A stretch of DNA of 32,747 nucleotides from CAYRFE01 sp964539615 (GTDB taxonomy: Bacteria; Macinerneyibacteriota; Macinerneyibacteria; Macinerneyibacteriales; CAYRFE01): the NCBI GenBank assembly GCA_964539615.1, contig CAZIJP010000009.1, positions 1-32,747 of the forward strand, given 5' to 3'. Shown here one piece after another: positions 1 through 7,363 of the stretch (positions within the stretch are counted from its first letter, which is position 1; each line of letters begins with the position of its first letter). The translations under genes were made by a program, and so were the position numbers. The notes beneath the pieces are model-generated. The model saw nothing but the letters and a program-made list of their open reading frames with translations, had not been told where the DNA came from and made no database searches.

Positions 1-1
1 T

Positions 2-538
2 ACTATAGTCAATGAAGGTGTTTCCGCCGGAAAAAAGACTGAGGAAATAGTATCGGATGAACGGCTAAAAGCCTTTACATCATACGGCGAAGGATTTACA
101 TCGTTGAAAGGATGGGTCAATTTCCTGATACGGGATATTAATATCCATCTTGGAAATATCCCCAAACCGGAAAAGAATTATTTATACACACCGTTGTATG
201 CAGCATATAAAACCAACGGTATTACAGGGCTCGTCAAAGAATATCAATCGTTAAAAAAACACTATTTTACAAAAGATGCATTATTCTTTGAATATGCCCT
301 GGTGCAGATAGGATCGATCTTTTGGGATAAAGGCAAACATGATGAATCGGCTAAGATATGCGAATTGCTCGTTAAAGATTTTCCCAAAAGCTACTATGCT
401 TTTTTAGGATATTATTATATCGGAAAAAACTATCAGGAAAAAGGCGATAAAAAAACCGCACTGAAAAATTACAAGCTCGCACTTGATTTATCACCGGACA
501 ATCCTGATATTTTAGCTGCAATCAAAGAAGTTGAATAG
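2..538 (+). CDS. C-terminal part of MBL-fold/TPR family protein (5' end outside window)
   Basis: The reading frame is open from the first bases of the window, so the visible 178 codons are only the C-terminal part of a longer gene. A TTG at 104 is in frame but has no reason to be the start. The visible part aligns along its length with the C-terminal half of the protein at 957-2225. Shared features are a helical linker, a segment with a PLY-AYK motif, and a TPR-like block with KDFPKSYYAF, YYIGKNYQEKGDKKTALKNY and LDLSPDNPDILAAIKEVE (the downstream paralogue has KEFPKSQYAF and LELSPNHPAILAAIKELE). The two are therefore tandem paralogues. By analogy the missing N-terminus is probably a signal peptide plus metallo-beta-lactamase fold, but that cannot be seen. 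The gene ends in a clear terminator. Confidence is high that it is coding and moderate for the family. Confidence 0.85.
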   Translation, partial: TIVNEGVSAGKKTEEIVSDERLKAFTSYGEGFTSLKGWVNFLIRDINIHLGNIPKPEKNYLYTPLYAAYKTNGITGLVKEYQSLKKHYFTKDALFFEYALVQIGSIFWDKGKHDESAKICELLVKDFPKSYYAFLGYYYIGKNYQEKGDKKTALKNYKLALDLSPDNPDILAAIKEVE

Positions 539-551
539 TCTATGATCATTG

Positions 552-586
552 GCCGGGATAGTAAAACGCATCTCGGCTTTTTTTTA
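552..586 (+). terminator. Rho-independent terminator after the first MBL/TPR gene
   Basis: An 8-bp stem (gccgggat at 552-559 with atctcggc at 570-577, one G-U pair) and a 10-nt loop are followed by eight T residues. It sits 13 nt past the stop codon. Confidence 0.85.
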
Positions 587-610
587 CTTTTCATTCTATT
601 TATTTTTTGG

Positions 611-668
611 GAAAGGAGCCGGATGTGGTTTTGGTGGGTGGCATCCGGCTATTAAGGAGGTTGGTTGG
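611..668 (+). other. G-rich intergenic hairpin and G-quadruplex-prone stretch in a gene-free region (587-956)
   Basis: This lies in roughly 370 bases without a gene. A perfect 9-bp inverted repeat (AGCCGGATG at 617-625, CATCCGGCT at 642-650) encloses a 16-nt G-rich loop with four GG-or-longer runs. Immediately after it comes GG-A-GG-TT-GG-TT-GG (656-668), a pattern able to form a two-tetrad G-quadruplex. AAGGAGG at 654-660 resembles a complete Shine-Dalgarno, and CCTCCT at 720-725 could pair with it. No gene follows at suitable spacing. The hairpin has no T-run, so it is not a usual terminator. Function unknown. Confidence 0.5.
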
Positions 669-851
669 TTCGTATATATGAAACACCCCAGACCATAAAG
701 AAGTTCCCGAAATAATATTCCTCCTACCATATAAATAATTATTATACCCGAACTATTTTTCACAATCGATCAATCCCTGATAAAAAGTGGTCTTCCCCCT
801 TGCCTTAAAAAGTTAATACTTGGTATAAATTTAAAAATTGTAACATATATA

Positions 852-879
852 TTGCTTTTTTATTTTTTTTGTATATTAT
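852..879 (+). promoter_or_regulatory. Possible promoter for the MBL-fold gene
   Basis: TTGCTT (852-857), 16 nt, TATTAT (874-879). The surroundings are very AT-rich, so chance matches are likely. A start near 886 would give a leader of about 70 nt containing a small inverted repeat (ACCGG/CCGGT, 909-923). Confidence 0.3.
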
Positions 880-956
880 TAACGAAGAGGTTAGTTGAAC
901 TCGTATAAACCGGTCGATCCGGTGAACAAATCCGGATGATGAAAGGAAGGCTTTCT

Positions 957-2225
957 ATGAAAAAGAGTTTGGTTTCACTCCTTGTTTGCTTGGGCATCGT
1001 GCTATCGCTCGTGTATGCACAAACTGAGTCGGTTTTCAAACAAGAAAAATTGTCTGATTCACTGTATTTTTTTGTTGATAAAACTCCCTCACCGGTATCC
1101 CTTCTCGTCTCAGCGGGTGATGATGGGATTCTGCTTGTGGATACCGTTGCTGCCGCCAACGCCGAAGCCTTAAAAAAAGAAATTCAGGCATTTGGTAAAG
1201 GTAATCCCAAAATTATAATCAGTTCTCACGGGCATAATGAACATTTTGAGGGTAATATCGCCTTCGGGGCAGATCCGATCATAATAGCCCATAAAATTCT
1301 CCGCACACAAATAACAACCGGAACGAATGTGTTCCAAGATTATCCTTCATATATTCTTGCCGATATAGAAATCGATGCTTCCCCGCTCACACTTTATTTT
1401 AACGGCGATGAAATACGCATAATCCCTCTCCCCGGTGGCCACGATGATTCCGATATAGCTATCTGGTTTACAAAATCGAAAGTTATCTATGCCGGCGGAT
1501 TGGTCATGTTCGGGAAACATCTTCCTTGGGTCAATCCAACCTGCAGCGCGATTACACTGCTTGATAATGTAAAAAAACTCCTTGCCATACTTCCCGATGA
1601 TACGGTCGTTGTCGGTGGACACGGCGTAAAGACAACTATGGCAGACTACAAACAGAGTTATAAGGAAATAGCCGATCTGCACGAGATGATATTGAGCGCT
1701 TATAAATCAGGTAAAAAGAGTGATGAAATTAAAAATGACCCGCAGATAAAAAACTATGCTTCCTATGAAACACCGTGGACAAAATTAAATGATTATATAG
1801 ACAGAGTGATCAAAGATTACGAAATTGCATCAGGTAAAATTACGCCTCCGGCAGTTCAAAAGGATGCGTATAAACCGCTTTACGAGGCCTATAAAAAAGG
1901 CGGCATTAAAGAAATGACCAAAGCATTTATTCCGTTTAAAAAGGATCCTGAGTTTTCTGATGCAAACAGAGAAGAAATACTTTTTAATATCACGTATCTG
2001 ATCAAATCAAAAGGTAAGGTTGCCGAATGCGCAGAGATGTCTGAATTATTTCTCAAGGAATTCCCCAAAAGCCAATATGCTTTTTATGCATATTACTGGA
2101 TCGGTAAAAACGAAATACAACAAGGTGATAAGAAAAAAGCCCTGAAAACCATGAAAAAAGCTCTTGAATTATCACCAAACCATCCTGCAATTCTGGCTGC
2201 AATTAAAGAGCTTGAAGGAAAATAA
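957..2225 (+). CDS. Exported metallo-beta-lactamase-fold protein with C-terminal TPR repeats
   Basis: 422 residues from ATG 957. This start is preferred over the in-frame ATGs at 936/939 because AAAGGAAGG lies about 6 nt upstream and because the protein then opens with a typical signal peptide (MKKSLVSLLVCLGIVLSLVYAQ, cleavage near residue 22). Residues 30-225 read as an MBL fold: LLVDT strand, the metal motif as HGHNEH (His91, His93, His96), GGHDD (His162) and a final GGHG (His222). Two canonical acidic ligands differ. The Asp of HxHxDH is Glu95, and the bridging Asp expected in the GD motif is Gly (AGG near 180). Residues 270-422 are helical with TPR-like repeats. Substrate unknown; MBL enzymes are usually zinc or iron hydrolases, but these changes make activity uncertain. 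A paralogue lies just upstream. Confidence 0.85.
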   Translation: MKKSLVSLLVCLGIVLSLVYAQTESVFKQEKLSDSLYFFVDKTPSPVSLLVSAGDDGILLVDTVAAANAEALKKEIQAFGKGNPKIIISSHGHNEHFEGNIAFGADPIIIAHKILRTQITTGTNVFQDYPSYILADIEIDASPLTLYFNGDEIRIIPLPGGHDDSDIAIWFTKSKVIYAGGLVMFGKHLPWVNPTCSAITLLDNVKKLLAILPDDTVVVGGHGVKTTMADYKQSYKEIADLHEMILSAYKSGKKSDEIKNDPQIKNYASYETPWTKLNDYIDRVIKDYEIASGKITPPAVQKDAYKPLYEAYKKGGIKEMTKAFIPFKKDPEFSDANREEILFNITYLIKSKGKVAECAEMSELFLKEFPKSQYAFYAYYWIGKNEIQQGDKKKALKTMKKALELSPNHPAILAAIKELEGK

Positions 2226-2249
2226 AGTTCATTGTTTTTAAATACATTG

Positions 2250-2293
2250 AACGATATCGATCGTATGGGTATACTACGGTCGGTATCGTTTTA
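2250..2293 (+). terminator. Long hairpin between MBL gene and propeller gene (terminator or attenuator)
   Basis: The arms 2250-2265 and 2275-2290 form a continuous 16-bp helix with two G-U pairs and a 9-nt loop, followed by TTTTAT. It starts 24 nt after the upstream stop and ends about 20 nt before the downstream ATG. The T-run is short (the last arm bases plus two), so termination may be partial. The structure also shows that the apparent coding extension upstream of 2310 is not translated. Confidence 0.65.
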
Positions 2294-2309
2294 TACGAAG
2301 GGGGAACTT

Positions 2310-3314
2310 ATGAAAAATAACTCCAAGATCAGATTTGCTATGCTCATGACCGTATTGATCGTTATAACAGTATTAATTGCAAAAGAAAATACCGGTACCG
2401 AATTTTTCGGCCAACCGTATCCGGGTGAAGAACCGGTTTTGTTTGCCCCCGGCGTAATATCCAATGCCTTATATGTGCGCGATATGGCCATCACACCCGA
2501 CGGTACAGAATTATATTACACTGTAATGGGTAATAAACTTTCAAAAATAATCTTCTCAAAAAAATTGAACGGGAAATGGACAGCTCCTGAAGTAGCTCCC
2601 TATTCGTCTAATGCCGATTACATGGATGTCGAACCTCATATAACGCCGGACGGTAATAATCTGTATTTCCTATCGACACGCCCCCTTCCCGGACAGGACT
2701 ATAAACCGGGCTGGCAGTATCAGAATATCTGGGCGATGGATCGTCAGGGAAGTACATGGGGAGAACCCTATCCGTTGCCGGCAGTGATCAACAACGGTGA
2801 TGGGGTATTTTTCCCATCGGTGACAAATGACGGCACGCTCTACTTCTCCCGTCAAAAAACCGGCACACGCAGCACACTCATTTATCGTTCCAAACGTGTG
2901 AACGGTGCGTATTCGGAACCTGAACTGCTCCCGAAACAAGTTAATCCCACTGCATCGCAGTTTAACGCTTGTATTGCTCCCGATGAGAGCTATATTATTT
3001 TTTGCTCGGCAACCATTGAAGGAAAAATCGGTTTATCGGATTATTACGTTTGCTTCAGGAAAAAAGACGACACCTGGAGTGAGCCGATCGATCTTGGAAA
3101 CATTGTGAACAAACCGGGCGCACAAGCGGTATCGCCGTATATTTCCCGTGACGGCAAATGGTTCTTCTTCGCTTCCACCATGAGTAATTCGGTTAAAAGC
3201 CCCGTGACCATGAAAATGCTTTTAGCTATGAACAACGAACCTCAGAACGGCAACTCAGCCATCTATTGGGTATCGACCAAAATCATTGAAAAATTGCGTC
3301 CCGTAGGATTCTAA
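2310..3314 (+). CDS. Exported or membrane-anchored WD40-like (PD40/TolB-type) beta-propeller protein
   Basis: 334 residues from ATG 2310, which has GAAGGGGGA a few bases upstream; the frame is open earlier but crosses a strong hairpin. Residues 7-25 form one hydrophobic segment (FAMLMTVLIVITVLIA), a signal peptide or anchor. The rest consists of propeller blades with the PD40 pattern: ITPDGTELYYT, ITPDGNNLYFLS, VTNDGTLYFS, IAPDESYIIF and ISRDGKWFFFAS, each followed by a W-x-EP turn (KWTAPE, TWGEPYP, TWSEPID). Such blades occur in TolB and in many periplasmic proteins that bind proteins or ligands; no catalytic motif is visible. It may be co-transcribed with the MBL gene if transcription reads through the hairpin. 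Exact partner unknown. Confidence 0.85.
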   Translation: MKNNSKIRFAMLMTVLIVITVLIAKENTGTEFFGQPYPGEEPVLFAPGVISNALYVRDMAITPDGTELYYTVMGNKLSKIIFSKKLNGKWTAPEVAPYSSNADYMDVEPHITPDGNNLYFLSTRPLPGQDYKPGWQYQNIWAMDRQGSTWGEPYPLPAVINNGDGVFFPSVTNDGTLYFSRQKTGTRSTLIYRSKRVNGAYSEPELLPKQVNPTASQFNACIAPDESYIIFCSATIEGKIGLSDYYVCFRKKDDTWSEPIDLGNIVNKPGAQAVSPYISRDGKWFFFASTMSNSVKSPVTMKMLLAMNNEPQNGNSAIYWVSTKIIEKLRPVGF

Positions 3315-3315
3315 T

Positions 3316-3345
3316 AAAAAAAGGCGGGGTTTCTCCCGCCTTTTT
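3316..3345. terminator. Bidirectional terminator between propeller gene and htpG
   Basis: GGCGGG (3323-3328), a 6-nt loop and CCCGCC (3335-3340) are flanked by seven A on the left and five T on the right. It can therefore end both the plus-strand gene and htpG. Confidence 0.9.
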
Positions 3346-3371
3346 CAATACAATTGGTACGATTATATAAT

Positions 3372-5342
3372 TTACGGTTTTGCCTTCACCATAAGTGTTG
3401 CAACACGGTTGGCAAATGCCACAGGATCTTTTACCGGTATTCCTTCCATGATCAGCGCCTGATCATACAGAAGCTCGGCATATTCTTTGATCTGCTCAGA
3501 GATGCCGTTTGCTGTGAATTCGCTTGAAAGCACCGAGAACAGCGCATGATCAGGATTAAGCTCGAGGATCTTCTGCGCTTTCATCGGCATATGCGGCACT
3601 TGTCCCGCTTCTTCCAGAACACGCTCCATATTCAGGCTGATGCCCTCGCCGCTGACGATACACACTGCGCTTGTTTTCAACCGATGTGATAATTTCACGT
3701 CTGCAACGCGATCGCCCAGCGCTTCTTTCAACGCTTTAAGCAGTGACTCATTATCCTTTTGCAGTTTTTCATGTTCTTTTTTCTCATCCTCATTGACCGG
3801 AGTATCAAACTCACCGCGGCTTACGGATTTGAGCGGTTTCTTTTTGTATTCGCGCAAAGCCTCAAGGGTAAACTCATCAACACGGTCCAGAAGATACAAC
3901 ACCTCATACCCTTTTTCACGGATCAGCTCCATCTGCGGCAGACGTTCTACCGATGCCCGGTCTTTTCCAGTGATGTAGTAAATAGCATCCTGCTTGTCTT
4001 TCATGCGTTCGACATATTCAGCCAACGTGACCATGGAATCGGGGTTGAACGACGACGGGAACATGAGCAGGTCTTCCAGCTTTTCTTTGTTTGCGCCGAA
4101 ATCAGTATAGACACCGCTTTTTATGGCTGGCCCGAACTCATTGAAGAAATCTTCATATTTTTTTCGATTCTCTTTTTGCATGGTTTTGAGTGCATCAATG
4201 ATCTTTTTTTCCACATGGGTGCCGATCGTTTTCAGCACTTTCGTATGCTGCAGTATCTCGCGGGAAATATTGAGCGGAAAATCGGGAGAGTCCACAAGAC
4301 CTTTTATAAACCCGAGGTATTCGGGAAGTATCTCCTCACAATTTTCCATGATGAACACATTGCGACAATACAATTTTAAGCCGCGTTTATATTCTTTAGT
4401 GAAAAAATTGAACGGCGCTTTTGACGGAATGAAGATCAATGCCGTATATTCTGCAATGCCTTCTACTTTTGTATGGATCACCTCAGAAGGCTCATCCCAT
4501 CCGTGAAAACCGGAACGGTAAAAGTCATTGTATTCATCAGCGCTTACATCAGCCTTTGAACGTTCCCACAACGCGACCATCGAATTCATCGTCTTACGTT
4601 CGATCACGGTCTCAGGCTTGGCGTCTTTTATCGGTTTTCCCTCTTCATCTTTAGGGATCTCCTCTTTCGTGAAATCCATTTCTATCGGATAGCGGATATA
4701 GTCTGAATATTTTTTCACAAGGCTTTCGATCTTCCAATCATCGAGATATTCCGAATACACGTCTTCTTCGTCTTTTTCCGGTTTGCGAACGGTAAGGATA
4801 ATGGTCGTGCCTCGTTTTTCACGCTCACCGGCTTCGATGGTGAATTGTCCGTCACCTTTTGATCCCCAGACAACGGCTTCGGAATTCGGAGCGCGAGTGA
4901 TAACCTGCACGGATTCGGCTATCATAAATGCGGAATAAAAACCCACGCCGAATTGGCCGATAAGATTTACGTCGCCGGATGATTTATCTTTTTTCTGCAA
5001 CGCTTCAATAAATGCCTTTGAACCTGACTTGGCGATAGTTCCCAAATTCTGCACAGCTTCTTCCCGTGTCATACCGATACCGTTGTCTGTGATTGTAAGT
5101 GTACGATCCTTCTTATCGACCTCGATGAACACGCGAAAATCACCGTCGTCCTCAAGTAGGGTTTTGTCGGTCAACGACATGAAGCGGATCTTGTCGAGAG
5201 CGTCGGACGCATTCGAGATGAGCTCACGCAGGAATATTTCCTTATGGGTATAGATCGAATGGATCATAAGGTCCAGGAGCTTTGTCGTCTCGGCCTGAAA
5301 GGCAAGCGTCTCTTTCTTTACTGATGCGTCTTTTTTTGCCAT
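3372..5342 (-). CDS. htpG: Molecular chaperone HtpG (Hsp90)
   Basis: 656 residues, slightly longer than E. coli HtpG (624). This is a cytosolic ATP-dependent dimeric chaperone. The GHKL ATP-binding domain is complete: FLRELISNASDALDKIRF with Glu40, Asn44 and Asp47; DNGIGM at 86-91; GTIAKSGSKAF; and the lid/glycine motif GQFGVGFYSAFM at 129-140. The middle domain carries the conserved LNISREILQ, which supplies the arginine that contacts ATP phosphate in this family. The C-terminal dimerisation domain reaches SSEFTANGISEQIKEYAELLYDQALIMEG. The ATG at 5342 has a strong AAGGAGGT about 7 nt upstream and a near-consensus promoter at 5371-5399. No CIRCE-type inverted repeat is present, so HrcA control is not supported. 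It ends near a bidirectional terminator. Confidence 0.98.
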   Translation of the reverse strand: MAKKDASVKKETLAFQAETTKLLDLMIHSIYTHKEIFLRELISNASDALDKIRFMSLTDKTLLEDDGDFRVFIEVDKKDRTLTITDNGIGMTREEAVQNLGTIAKSGSKAFIEALQKKDKSSGDVNLIGQFGVGFYSAFMIAESVQVITRAPNSEAVVWGSKGDGQFTIEAGEREKRGTTIILTVRKPEKDEEDVYSEYLDDWKIESLVKKYSDYIRYPIEMDFTKEEIPKDEEGKPIKDAKPETVIERKTMNSMVALWERSKADVSADEYNDFYRSGFHGWDEPSEVIHTKVEGIAEYTALIFIPSKAPFNFFTKEYKRGLKLYCRNVFIMENCEEILPEYLGFIKGLVDSPDFPLNISREILQHTKVLKTIGTHVEKKIIDALKTMQKENRKKYEDFFNEFGPAIKSGVYTDFGANKEKLEDLLMFPSSFNPDSMVTLAEYVERMKDKQDAIYYITGKDRASVERLPQMELIREKGYEVLYLLDRVDEFTLEALREYKKKPLKSVSRGEFDTPVNEDEKKEHEKLQKDNESLLKALKEALGDRVADVKLSHRLKTSAVCIVSGEGISLNMERVLEEAGQVPHMPMKAQKILELNPDHALFSVLSSEFTANGISEQIKEYAELLYDQALIMEGIPVKDPVAFANRVATLMVKAKP

Positions 5343-5370
5343 ACAGCACCTCCTTGTTTTTTACATCGGG

Positions 5371-5399
5371 ATTATACATAGAAGAATCGCTTACGTCAA
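5371..5399 (-). promoter_or_regulatory. Sigma70-type promoter of htpG
   Basis: On the minus strand TTGACG (5394-5399), a 17-nt spacer and a perfect TATAAT (5371-5376). Transcription would start near 5364, about 21 nt before the ATG, leaving room for the strong ribosome-binding site only. Confidence 0.85.
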
Positions 5400-5438
5400 T
5401 TTCAGTTTATTAATAAAAAATAACGATTTAAAAAAAAC

Positions 5439-5466
5439 AAAAAAAGCCGGCACACGCGGCGCCGGC
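5439..5466 (-). terminator. Terminator of the DUF1508 gene
   Basis: On the minus strand GCCGGC (5461-5466), a 9-nt loop and GCCGGC (5446-5451) are followed by seven T and further T-rich sequence. It lies 9 nt after the stop codon. Confidence 0.88.
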
Positions 5467-5475
5467 AGCGGTCAT

Positions 5476-5661
5476 TTATTCCTCGTCTACGATCTCGGCA
5501 TCTTTTGCGTTTTTCTTAACGGACTCGATACCTGCAAGGCAGTTGGCTTTGGTGGAATAACCTTCACCTGTAGCAATGACCTGTCCGTTCGCAGCTTTCA
5601 AACGGAAACGATACTCACCTTTTTTATCCTTGTACACTTCAAATTTCGGTGTGCCTGCCAT
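5476..5661 (-). CDS. YegP-type DUF1508 small protein
   Basis: 61 residues. The pattern KFEVYKDKKGEYRFRLKAANG-Q-I-GEGYS-KA-C--GI-SVKKNA is that of DUF1508 (PF07411), small one-unit or two-unit proteins such as E. coli YegP whose molecular role is not established. This is a single-unit form. It has GAAAGGAGAG about 6 nt before the ATG, its own promoter candidate (5711-5738) and its own terminator, so it is a monocistronic unit. The acidic tail EIVDEE completes it and no signal peptide is seen, so it is probably cytosolic. Confidence 0.92.
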   Translation of the reverse strand: MAGTPKFEVYKDKKGEYRFRLKAANGQVIATGEGYSTKANCLAGIESVKKNAKDAEIVDEE

Positions 5662-5710
5662 ATAGCTCTCCTTTCAACTAACGTTCTCAACCGAATGACC
5701 CAACATGATG

Positions 5711-5738
5711 AGTATAGCATGCCGTTTAGAAATTTCCA
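5711..5738 (-). promoter_or_regulatory. Probable promoter of the DUF1508 gene
   Basis: On the minus strand TGGAAA (5733-5738), 16 nt, TATACT (5711-5716). The -10 is good and the -35 matches 4 of 6. It would give a leader of about 40 nt. Confidence 0.5.
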
Positions 5739-5755
5739 TCTGAAAATATGTGCGC

Positions 5756-5783
5756 TTGACAATGCTGTCCGAAACGCTAAACT
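5756..5783 (+). promoter_or_regulatory. Promoter of the membrane protein/lipoprotein pair
   Basis: Perfect TTGACA (5756-5761), 16 nt, TAAACT (5778-5783). The start would be near 5790, about 40 nt before the ATG. It is arranged divergently from the DUF1508 promoter candidate, about 18 bp away. Confidence 0.7.
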
Positions 5784-5830
5784 GATAGAAATACACGCGT
5801 AGGAAAACGCTCACTTACCGGGAGGTCATT

Positions 5831-6130
5831 ATGATGGTAGTAAAGAAAATCGGGGTACTGTCTTGTGCAAAAATTCAAGCTGTTGTGCTGGCAATTTTAG
5901 GGTTGATCATCGGCGTATTGTACGGAATAATAGGCTTTTTTATTGCATTGGCCGCACCGCATGAGTTCGGGTCGAATTTCCCAGCCGTAATTTTTGTACT
6001 AATGCCGATTATTATGCCGATTTTTTACGGAATTCTTGGATTTATTTCAGGAGCTATCGGTGCATTCGTATATAATATCGTTGCGAAATGGATCGGTGGC
6101 CTTGAAGTGGAAATTGAACAGAAAAATTAA
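5831..6130 (+). CDS. Small integral membrane protein, function unknown
   Basis: 99 residues (98 if the second ATG at 5834 is used; GGAGGT at 5821-5826 is better spaced for 5834). Two hydrophobic stretches are visible: about 18-42 (VVLAILGLIIGVLYGIIGFF) and 50-85 (FVLMPIIMPIFYGILGF, then SGAIGAFVYNIVA). The second is long enough for two membrane passes. The conserved-looking end YNIVAKWIGGLEVEIE and the start KKIGVLSCAKIQA resemble a common family of short bacterial and archaeal membrane proteins of unknown role that I recognise only by pattern. It probably shares a transcript with the lipoprotein 25 nt downstream. Confidence 0.8.
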   Translation: MMVVKKIGVLSCAKIQAVVLAILGLIIGVLYGIIGFFIALAAPHEFGSNFPAVIFVLMPIIMPIFYGILGFISGAIGAFVYNIVAKWIGGLEVEIEQKN

Positions 6131-6155
6131 AACTCAACCGTATGCAGGATGGTTT

Positions 6156-7355
6156 ATGAAATTAGTAGCCCCGTTGTTTCTGATCCTCACCGTTGTTCTC
6201 ACAGTCGGTTGTGTAAAAAAACAAAAAACGGTATTTCAGACAGACGCTCCGGCGGTGATGCTCGCGGCATCCGTCACAAACGGCGGAGATCATTGGTTTG
6301 CATTGCTGGAACTTCCCGATCAGGCAGGCAATAAAAAAAAACAAGTGATTTCCGACGGCGTGGCGCAACCGATATTTGACATGGTATTGTTGAGCCCGTC
6401 TTTTTCGGCCGACGGGAAAGCGGCATATACCGCGCAAAAATCAGGAAAATGGTTCGCATGCATCGACGGTATCTTTGAGACGACCTATTCTGAGGCGGGA
6501 GCTCCGGTGTTCAGCCCCGACGGGAAACATCATGCATATATGGCACGGCAAAATCGTCGTTCGTTCATCGTTTTGGATGGCGAAGAACGAGAAGATTGGG
6601 ACTTTGCGGGATGGCCTGTTTTTTCACCAGACAACAAACCGGCCTATGTGACCAAAAAATTCCCCGACTTTTTCGTGATCATCGATACGGTACAAGCGGG
6701 ACCGTTTTCAGATGCGGACACTCCGGTATTCGATGTAACCGGCAAACATCATGCATATCCCGCGGCACAAGGCGATAAATGGTTCATTGTATATGACGAC
6801 GAAAAACTCCCATTATGGGACGCGGTCGGCACACCGGTTCATTTCGGACAATCGGTGATCTATCCTGCACGGGAATATACGAAATGGTTTTTGATCGTCA
6901 ACGGTAAAAAAGGACCCGGCTTTGATTATGTCTATGGCTGCACGGTTTCTCCCGACAATAAACGCGTGGCATATGCGGCCCAGGAAAACTTCATGCGCTT
7001 TGCCGTTGTGGACGGTTTACGGGGGGATCTTTTTGATAACATCGATGCGGTCGCATTCAGCAATGATTCCCTACATTGCGCATACCGAGCGCTGACTCCC
7101 GACAAAGCATTTATAATCATCGACAAAGTGCGCAGCAGCGCGTTTGAGGCAGTGTCCGCGCCTGTATGGGGTAACGGCAACAGTTGTACCTATGCCGGCA
7201 AAATAAACGGTGTATGGAATATTTACCGCGACGGGAAAACCGTTTTCAAAAACGCATTCGATGCTGTCGGAAGTATTCGTTTCTCGCCGGAAAAAAATTG
7301 TTTTTACGCAATTGCGTTACAGAATAAGACGTTGCTGATGCTGCGCTGGAATTAA
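6156..7355 (+). CDS. Repeat-built beta-propeller lipoprotein
   Basis: 399 residues from ATG 6156. A weak AGGA lies 7 nt upstream, but the protein then begins with a clear lipoprotein signal (MKLVAPLFLILTVVLTVGC, Cys19). The frame is open upstream inside the preceding gene, but without a plausible start. The -3 position of the lipobox is Thr, looser than in enterobacteria. The mature part is about nine copies of a 36-38-residue unit: PVFSPDGKHHAY, then KWFIVxDG, then an acidic or aromatic end such as DWDFAG or LWDAVG. The repeated SPDGK-xAY pattern is a WD40-like/PD40 propeller blade, so I infer a closed propeller held on a membrane surface. No enzymatic motif is seen. It likely works with the small membrane protein just upstream. 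Its stop is one base from the convergent gene's stop. Confidence 0.85.
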   Translation: MKLVAPLFLILTVVLTVGCVKKQKTVFQTDAPAVMLAASVTNGGDHWFALLELPDQAGNKKKQVISDGVAQPIFDMVLLSPSFSADGKAAYTAQKSGKWFACIDGIFETTYSEAGAPVFSPDGKHHAYMARQNRRSFIVLDGEEREDWDFAGWPVFSPDNKPAYVTKKFPDFFVIIDTVQAGPFSDADTPVFDVTGKHHAYPAAQGDKWFIVYDDEKLPLWDAVGTPVHFGQSVIYPAREYTKWFLIVNGKKGPGFDYVYGCTVSPDNKRVAYAAQENFMRFAVVDGLRGDLFDNIDAVAFSNDSLHCAYRALTPDKAFIIIDKVRSSAFEAVSAPVWGNGNSCTYAGKINGVWNIYRDGKTVFKNAFDAVGSIRFSPEKNCFYAIALQNKTLLMLRWN

Positions 7356-7363
7356 ATCAGCGC
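7343..7363. other. Inverted repeat spanning both stop codons of convergent genes
   Basis: GCGCTG (7343-7348) and CAGCGC (7358-7363) with a 9-nt loop that holds the two facing stop codons. It has no T-run, so termination by it is doubtful. The two genes have no other visible terminator. Confidence 0.4.

Noticed and set aside
678..698. Six-codon frame MKHPRP after AAGGAGG
   Set aside because: Spacing to the ribosome-like motif is too long (about 17 nt) and there is no attenuator arrangement with a downstream gene.
2232..2309. 26-codon upstream extension of the propeller protein
   Set aside because: It crosses a 16-bp hairpin and lacks a ribosome site; ATG 2310 has a good one and starts the hydrophobic leader.
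3759..4379. 206-codon open frame on the plus strand opposite htpG
   Set aside because: Antisense shadow of a certain htpG gene; no ribosome site, no domain pattern.
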